Source: Vitis vinifera (taxonomy: Eukaryota > Streptophyta > Magnoliopsida > Vitales > Vitaceae). From it: DNA of 64,000 nucleotides. The position numbers and the translations under genes were made by a program. This document shows, piece after piece, positions 57,571-64,000 of this stretch; positions within the stretch are counted from its first letter, which is position 1; every line of letters begins with the position of its first letter. A model generated the notes under the pieces. That model did no database searches and was not told where the DNA came from. It was given only the letters and a program-made list of their open reading frames with translations. The stretch is taken from NCBI RefSeq assembly GCF_030704535.1, contig NC_081812.1, positions 21,799,501 through 21,863,500 on the forward strand, read 5' to 3'.

Positions 57571-60500
57571 GTACTCGTTTTCTTATTATGTTATCGTTTA
57601 GACTGTTGTTCATTGTTGATGAAGAGATGTTTTATTTTTGGAACACCAGCAGAGTTTTCTTATTTACATTTGGGGTTTAGTTACAAGAATAGAGAATCAA
57701 CAATTTTTGGTGCTATCATTTATATCATTTGGAATTGGAATGAGAGACATCTGTTTTCCTCCCAAGAAATGGCATATTGATTTTAGCTTTAAACCATAAG
57801 AATTTGTTCTGTTGTTCATAGTTGTGTGTTTACTTGAGCATTTGGGGTCTGTTTTGCAACAATTTTCAAAACAACTCCTTGAAATTGGTTTTTGAAAGCA
57901 GTTTTATACTTTTATGTTGATTTTCGAAGCAAAACTTTTTATTTTTATTTTTTTATAACACTTTTCAGTCTATTTTTCGATAAGAGATGATGCCTTTTTT
58001 TGTGTATTTTTTTTGTTCAATTGTTTATGGGAGAATACTCTTATCTTGCTATCTAATTTTCAATTGTATGCTTGTATGCGAATGTGGATTGTCATGGGAA
58101 GGAGCGAGGCTTCCATTTTCTTTGTTTTTGTTATTTTCCTCCTTATTTCCTAGATTATCCTGGACTTTTCGGGATAAAAACCGAGCCATAGAATTTAAGA
58201 GTCCATTTGGCAGTAGTTTTTGATTAGGTGTTTAGTAAAATTTAAAAACATTTTTTAAAATTTTGAAAAATCTATTCTAGCCTTTTTCGTGTTTAGTAAA
58301 ATTTAAAAACATTTTTTAAAATTTTGAAAAATCTATTCTAGCCTTTTTCGAAAAAAGGCTTGAAGGGTGATTCTCTTAAAAAAAAAAAAAAAAATTGTTA
58401 AATACACCTAAAATTAGATATCTCCTAATCCCTTGTATTAAATCATATTCTGAATTGAATTTCAAAATTGATTGGGATTAACATGTCAAACAAATCTTTG
58501 AACTTTTGAAAGCTAAAATCCACTTTTGTTTTGTTGCCTCCATGGGTCTTGTTAGGAATAGGTATTAATCTTACTATGATAGCCTGGGCCTGGGTTTCGA
58601 TTCTATTGAGCTGACACTTGTATTATAAATCTTGCTCCTGAGGTTTTCATTCAGGAAAAAAATGAAAAATGTGTCGGAAAACGACTGTGAAAACAATTAA
58701 CTCTATTGGTATGAAAATAAATATTATTATATCATGTGAAATTGTTAGGGAGAATTGATATGCTTTTAAATTTTTTCATGAATGATTACGGAAATGAGGC
58801 CGGCCCATTGCGTCAACTTGCTTCCTTGCTCTGGAATCATCGAATGACTCCAACTGTGCCTGGACAAGTATTCCCTCAACCCCTCCCCTTCTACCAACCA
58901 AGTATTATGTGCCTTCTCCCTCAGTCCCTTGTCTCTTCTTTGCTAAGATTGTCGGGTCCCCTGCAAACTGGACCAAAAGGGCTTTCGCACAAAAGTGCAT
59001 CATTTCCTTGAACTAATGTCATTAGTTGGTGAAGATGGTCCACTCCACTGCCTCTTCCATACTCGTGTCCTGGACTTTGAAACTTAAAGAAAGAAACATA
59101 AAACCAATAGCTACCTCCTCCAACTTCTACAATATGCGGAGCCCCTTTTTTAACTCATGCTGCATCTCCAAAATGCCATTTTCTTTGAAAGATGGAACAG
59201 GGCCAAATACGCATAAGACTTGTGGTCTTTGATTGCCAAATGATGTAGGCGAATCCTCTTAATGAGATAGGGGGAGCACCTTTTCCTCAGACGAGCCCTC
59301 AGCTCCTCTGCTCAAGCCTCAAGCTACGATTGATCCAGGACCCTATCTCCTCCCCCTGCTCTTCCCAACTGCTCAAACACACTTAGAAAAAAAACTGCCC
59401 TCCTTTCCTTATTTTTACATTATTTACAGAAAATTCATAACCAGACTGCCTATTAGAGTCGTGGAGTTACACGTGTTCGGTATTGTTTTGCAGTCTCTTC
59501 CACAACAGATAGCCGACGCAAGAAAGCAAGACTTGCCAAGTTGTGGAATCAATGGTTTATCGAGTACCATTCCATATAAACAGTTTCTATGTTTTATCTT
59601 CGAGTAAAAAGATATTGTTTATGTCGTTTTAATAATATTTGAAAAGATAACAAACTCTCATATTTACAAAAACAACTTCCATTTACTACCGGAAAATAAT
59701 CAATGATCTCCTCAATTTGACATAATCACCCTTACATTCCGTTTTTTAACAAGCAGAGATCGAGTATTACTTGCGTGTTAAAAGGAGATTTCACGTTTCT
59801 AAAAAAAATACTACATTTTGCTTTTTCAAATGTTCATGTTATGTTGTTAAGTTCCCATTACTTGATTAACCAAATATTTAGTTATGTACATCAAACATAT
59901 TTGATAAAATAATTTAATATTATAATTTAAATTAAAAATAAAATACTTTAAATATTAAATCAAAATAACTAACCCATTCCAAATCATAAATTTCCTTTTT
60001 CTCATTTACTCATATTTAATAAAATATATCTTACAATTACACCTTTATAATTCATCTTTTATTGTAACTATTTTTATAATTATCTTATCCTTCTTCAATA
60101 CTCCAAATATGAATTTTACAAATAAATTCATTACTTAAAATTAATAAAAATATAAAATATTATTTAAAATTAGCAATTATTAATGTCAATTTCAAGATAT
60201 AGATTACAGTTTAAATTAACTTTATTAAACCACTTTAATATTAAACTTAAAACATATGTAAAGTTCTAAGTTTTAATTTAACTCATTAAATAATAAATAT
60301 TCTCTTACCAAAAATCCACTTAAAGATGGGCGTGGTTTATGGAAATGAAAAATTCTTTCAACCTCTTTAGGTAAAATAAATAAATAATCATATTATTTTA
60401 AAAAAAATTTCAATAAAATAAATAAATTTTGCATTAATTAGGGAGTGCAAGGCCATGTCGATTCATATTGTTGGTACCATGGTAGTTTCCTATATTTGTT

Positions 60501-62385
60501 TATATGAACTTTCACCTTTCAGCTTTTAGCGTCGACCACACGGTCTATATACGGAAGACGAATACATATGGTCAATGCAAGATCCCTCAATTAAAACTGT
60601 CATAAACTTTAAAGGAAAAAGAGCAAACCAATCCAACAAGCACCTTAAACCAAAAATATGACAATAGAAGGTACGTTCAAGCAACCTGGAAAATAAATTC
60701 CCCAACCCAGATAGGAGTGAAACGCATGAGAGCAGGTGGTCAAGGCTACAAAAATAAGGTAACTTTAGTCTAACCACCAGCTGAGAAATAGAATTGACAT
60801 ACTTCCCATTCACTTTTTAACTAATATCACCGCAGTTGGTCGGTCAGTTGGTAGGTTCATATATCATATACGACATATACGTGTTTGGCCGATGAGAAAA
60901 AAAATGATAAAAAGAAAAGAATAAAAAATCAAGACCAAAAGTCATCACAAGGATACTAAAAGAAAAAATAAAAGACCATCCATGTGTCCCTCACATTTCA
61001 AAGCCTACAGATCAGAAATGCACAATGGGCCATGCCAGTTGTCTGCATGCAACTTTTGGTTTATAGAAACAAACACTTGGGACTCTGGCACTAAAAATCA
61101 CGATTCACCAACACAGTGAAGAAACTACCAAACAATCTCAATATATCTATCATGTGTGTTTTGATCTGTATCATGAGAACTTGATCTAATAAGAGAAGGA
61201 AATAAATCAGAGTTTAAAAAAAGCTTACCCAGATTTCCTTCTTCCTTCCCCCCATTGATTGCTCTTTTCAAAAGGCCATTACGCGGGCTGCATCTCCGTG
61301 CACCTTCTTCTGCACGTTCTGCTAATGTGATGTTTTTCCCCCCAAAATTGAAATTTAAGTTAGGTATAGACCCAGAAGAGAAAATGTAAACGCTACACAA
61401 CATTAGGCATCAGCACCGAACGAGGATTATCACTAAAATTCCAAGGAAACATGGAAACCCATGATATACGACAACTGGAGGTGTCTCATCACACCTGCCT
61501 TGGGGTAAAACTTAATCCTCAACTTACAAGATAAAAACCTAACTTATATCGGGCCGATGGGCATTTCTATTGGCAAAGGAAAAAAAAAAAACAAAAGGAA
61601 ATTGAATGAGACATAAACATAATTTTTCTATGTGACAAAGGTAGCATAATACAAAGTAGATCACACCCAGGATCCAACATGGACACCTGATAAAGAACAT
61701 GGAGCATGATCTACCATCAGTACACTGACGTTTTATCTTCTTTATCCATTGGCTTCTCTCAACCCCACTCTCTTAGGCATCTGTGTTCAGAAGACCTGAC
61801 CTACAGGCAAAATACATATGCTAGGTGAGTAATCACAACCTACACAAACCGAAATAAGTTCTAATCTTCAAAATATCAAATAAAGGTATTACGAGATTTC
61901 AAAAATACACCCCATTCAACTTCAGACTTTTGGTGCATTTCACATTTCACTGAGAGCTTTCTTTCATACACCAAGTTGTCCCCATTCAACTTTTACACAC
62001 AGAAAGCATATGATGAAGTTCTCTTACCAAGTAGAATCACAATTTTGCAGCATGTAAGTCAACACACAATAGTTTGACTTAAACCCAAAAGTCCATTCTA
62101 AGCACACCTTCATTCCAAAATAAAAAGGCAATGAAGAAAAAACCATTTGACAAGACTTGAAAGAACTAATTAGTTAACAAACAAGAAGCTATGCTCATTA
62201 ATCATGACATTAAAAAATAGTGAACAATAAACCTAGAAAAAAATAAAAAATAAAATAAAACATCGTGCTAGATCCTAAAAAAAATACACCATGAGTTCCC
62301 CAAGTTTTAACAGCAAGATGAAGCTGTCAACCAAAAAAATTCCTTGTATTTGGATAAAAGCAAAAATATTGGTCTACCTGGAATG
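57571..62385. other. Intergenic region between RPL21 and the CCR4-like gene
   Basis: The first few hundred bases are the RPL21 3' untranslated region. There is a 61-bp duplication at 58228-58349. A more GC-rich patch at about 58780-59480 has small frames (58736-59011 and 59026-59232) but no domain I recognise. The rest is AT-rich. Positions about 61700-62385 may be the 3' untranslated region of the minus-strand deadenylase gene. Confidence 0.5.
58228..58349 (+). repeat. Perfect tandem duplication of 61 bp
   Basis: GTGTTTAGTAAAATTTAAAA...CCTTTTTC occurs twice head to tail, at 58228-58288 and 58289-58349, with no difference seen. It is probably a recent replication slip. Confidence 0.95.
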
Positions 62386-63463
62386 TCAACGTCTAGTTCT
62401 AGGCTTGCAACGAAATTCAGCCAGAAGGGCAATATGATCAGAGGACCACTCCGGAGAAGGAAGTGCTGTGTCTTTTCTCAAGCTATCCTCATCCAAGAGT
62501 TCCAACAATGATTCCACCGTTAAAGAGTCGGCTGGAACCACAAATCTTATTTATTAGAGAATCCTAAACATCAATAACGGCACAAACTACAAGTATGAAG
62601 CACATGTGTAAATAAAATATAGGAAAAAGATGCAAACCGACATGTAGGAAAAAGATTACCTGTATAAAATATGTAATCAAGGGTGCCAATAAAATCTCTA
62701 GTGCAATGTGTAAATAAAGGTTCATTTGTTGAGGGGTCCAACCTTCTCCTCTGTTGCTCCAAACCAATGCCAACCCCCATTCTTGCAAAGGATGAGTAAG
62801 CACTTACCTGTAACAACACAGTGTCACAACCATCACAAGCCACGCAAAGCAAACATCATTTATTAATACAAATCTCAATGCCTTGTCCCTTCTGCCCATT
62901 TGATCAATCTTAATCACTTAAAGCCATGCAATGATAAACAATAAGTTTACCAGAGGCAGCTGATGTGTTAGCTTGCTGGCAGGGCGCAAAATTCCAAGAG
63001 GGTCTATTGCTAAATCTGGATGCATTGGATCCACTTTTCCCATCGCAAGAAGTGCATGTGGTGCACTGCAATAAGGTTCAAAATTACCTTCAAATAAGCG
63101 AAATGGCATTTCTAGAAAAACATAACTTTCACACAAAGTGCTAGAAACTAGAACACCACTGGAACAGTAAGCAATCAACTATATTTTAGTGCATAGACAG
63201 ACCTTCCAGGAACTGAATTAAAATCGCCACAAACCAGCATGGGAATGTCTGCACTGGCAGCTATTTTTTCCAAACCTTTTAAGAGAGTATGAACCTGATA
63301 TGACAAACAAGAATATACATAATAAAATAGTTTGATTAACTGAGACATAAGCACACGCATAAAAAAAGCCCCACTCAAGCTCACTCAAAAATAAAATAAA
63401 ATTAATTACCTGCCACAACTTGACATCTTTCAATTCTTGATGAACATTTATGTGTGTATTTGC
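62386..63463 (-). CDS. CCR4: CCR4-like carbon catabolite repressor protein 4 deadenylase, C-terminal exons (partial)
   Basis: Five minus-strand exons with GT-AG borders: 63463-63410, 63294-63203, 63065-62951, 62807-62660 and 62531-62386. They read ANTHINVHQELKDVKLWQ, then HTLLKGLEKIAASADIPMLV/CGDFNSVPGS, PHALLAMGKVDPMHPDL, GILRPASKLTHQLPL, EQQRRRLDPSTNEPLF, CTRDFIGTLDYIFYT and PSPEWSSDHIALLAEF, ending CKPRTRR. This is the exonuclease-endonuclease-phosphatase fold. CGDFNS and the SDH near the end are catalytic motifs. The protein is the poly(A)-shortening nuclease of the CCR4-NOT complex in the cytoplasm. It is closest to Arabidopsis CCR4-1/CCR4-2 from memory. The 5' exons (leucine-rich repeat part and first half of the nuclease) lie beyond the right edge. 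Confidence 0.95.
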
Positions 63464-64000
63464 CTGAACTCCAGCACATCAGAAAACAAATGGTTACAAG
63501 ATGCTTTCAAGAATGTTTGCAGAGGCAAAGGAAGAAAGGAGAGAAGCAGAGATGCCCATCCACATTTGTATTATAGGAAATTTATTGTGCACATTTTCAC
63601 ACATATTTAGCATCCTGGTATCTTGTATAATTAACAAATGAAGACATAAGCCTTAGCTGCTTCTTGAAACTTTTATAAAGAAATAGTCTGAGGAAGTTGG
63701 AAGGAAGAAGTTGGCTTTTCACAATGCAAAAGGATTGTTATAAGTCCACAAGTTGAGCTGCACAAACTTCAATTCTAAGGAGGAAACCCATCCAAATAAG
63801 CATTGGCAGAGCCAACAAAAGGCTTGAGGGGGGCCACAAATGAATAAAAAATATTTGTAGTTCAGTGGTAATCAAGGAATTCATCCCTTGTACCTGACAA
63901 AGGGTTCAAATCCCTGTAAGTGACAATTTTTAAAAAAAAAAATTCAAAGAGGGGGGGTTAGGATATGCCCCTCCTGGGCATGCCTTGGCCCTAAGTTTAT
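63464..64000 (-). other. Intron of the CCR4-like gene, running off the window
   Basis: No coding exon is recognised. It contains the SINE-like repeat described separately. Confidence 0.6.
63800..63960 (+). mobile_element. SINE-like, tRNA-derived repeat
   Basis: TAGTTCAGTGGT (63858-63869) fits an RNA polymerase III A box and GGGTTCAAATCCC (63902-63914) fits a B box, at tRNA-like spacing. They are followed by an A/T stretch. No cloverleaf can be formed cleanly, so it is a tRNA-derived SINE head, not a tRNA gene. Boundaries are approximate, and the right flank is G-rich. Confidence 0.45.

Noticed and set aside
58736-59232. Two ORFs in a GC-richer patch downstream of RPL21
   Set aside because: No recognisable domain, no consistent splice structure; kept only as an undetermined patch.
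63858-63914. A tRNA gene
   Set aside because: A and B box motifs are present but paired acceptor and anticodon stems are not; it fits a SINE head better.

Overview
The window is plant nuclear DNA. It has GT-AG introns, very AT-rich spacers, several plant transposon families and plant-type genes (dirigent proteins, cytosolic ribosomal protein L21, a CCR4-type deadenylase). The dirigent repertoire and the abundant ACCGGTCGA-type tracts make me think of grapevine (Vitis). That species call is inference from memory, not a search.

Layout. (1) Positions 1-28531 are a dirigent-gene array, all on the minus strand, built from duplicated units: unit 1 is about 1-15141, unit 2 about 15142-27664, and a partial unit 3 starts at 27665. 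Each full unit holds an N-terminal dirigent scrap, a dirigent pseudogene carrying part or all of an old insertion of about 4 kb, a conserved upstream block with a G-box, a long-inverted-repeat element, and one complete dirigent gene (13574-14152 and 26139-26708). The units differ by insertions that are absent from the sister copy: a solo LTR (3661-4991), an LTR-type remnant (16945-20251), Harbinger-like MITEs and a 1-kb CCGGTT-rich element. (2) Positions 28541-46926 are one giant Mutator-like element (MULE) of 18,386 bp. It has 70-bp perfect terminal inverted repeats and a perfect 9-bp target-site duplication. It landed in the last codons of a dirigent gene whose body lies at 46926-47492 and whose 3' flank lies before 28532. 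(3) Positions 47500-53000 hold further dirigent scraps, a pseudogene and one complete gene (51936-52502). (4) Positions 55300-57570 are RPL21 with a typical ribosomal-protein promoter. (5) The right edge holds the C-terminal exons of a CCR4-like deadenylase on the minus strand and a SINE-like tRNA-derived repeat.

The most notable system is the giant MULE. On the minus strand it encodes a complete two-exon MuDR-type transposase (PB1-like N-terminus, DDE core, SWIM finger, CCHC knuckle) and a multi-exon ULP1-type SUMO-protease-like protein with all four catalytic-site residues in place, which is the Kaonashi-type gene pair. It also carries a spliced fragment of a host PPR-like gene next to its left end, four nearly identical 674-bp tandem repeats, and an intact 484-residue ORF of the 'putative plant transposon protein' type. 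So it looks like a gene-capturing MULE that also encodes its own transposase. Its identical ends and perfect target duplication point to recent movement.
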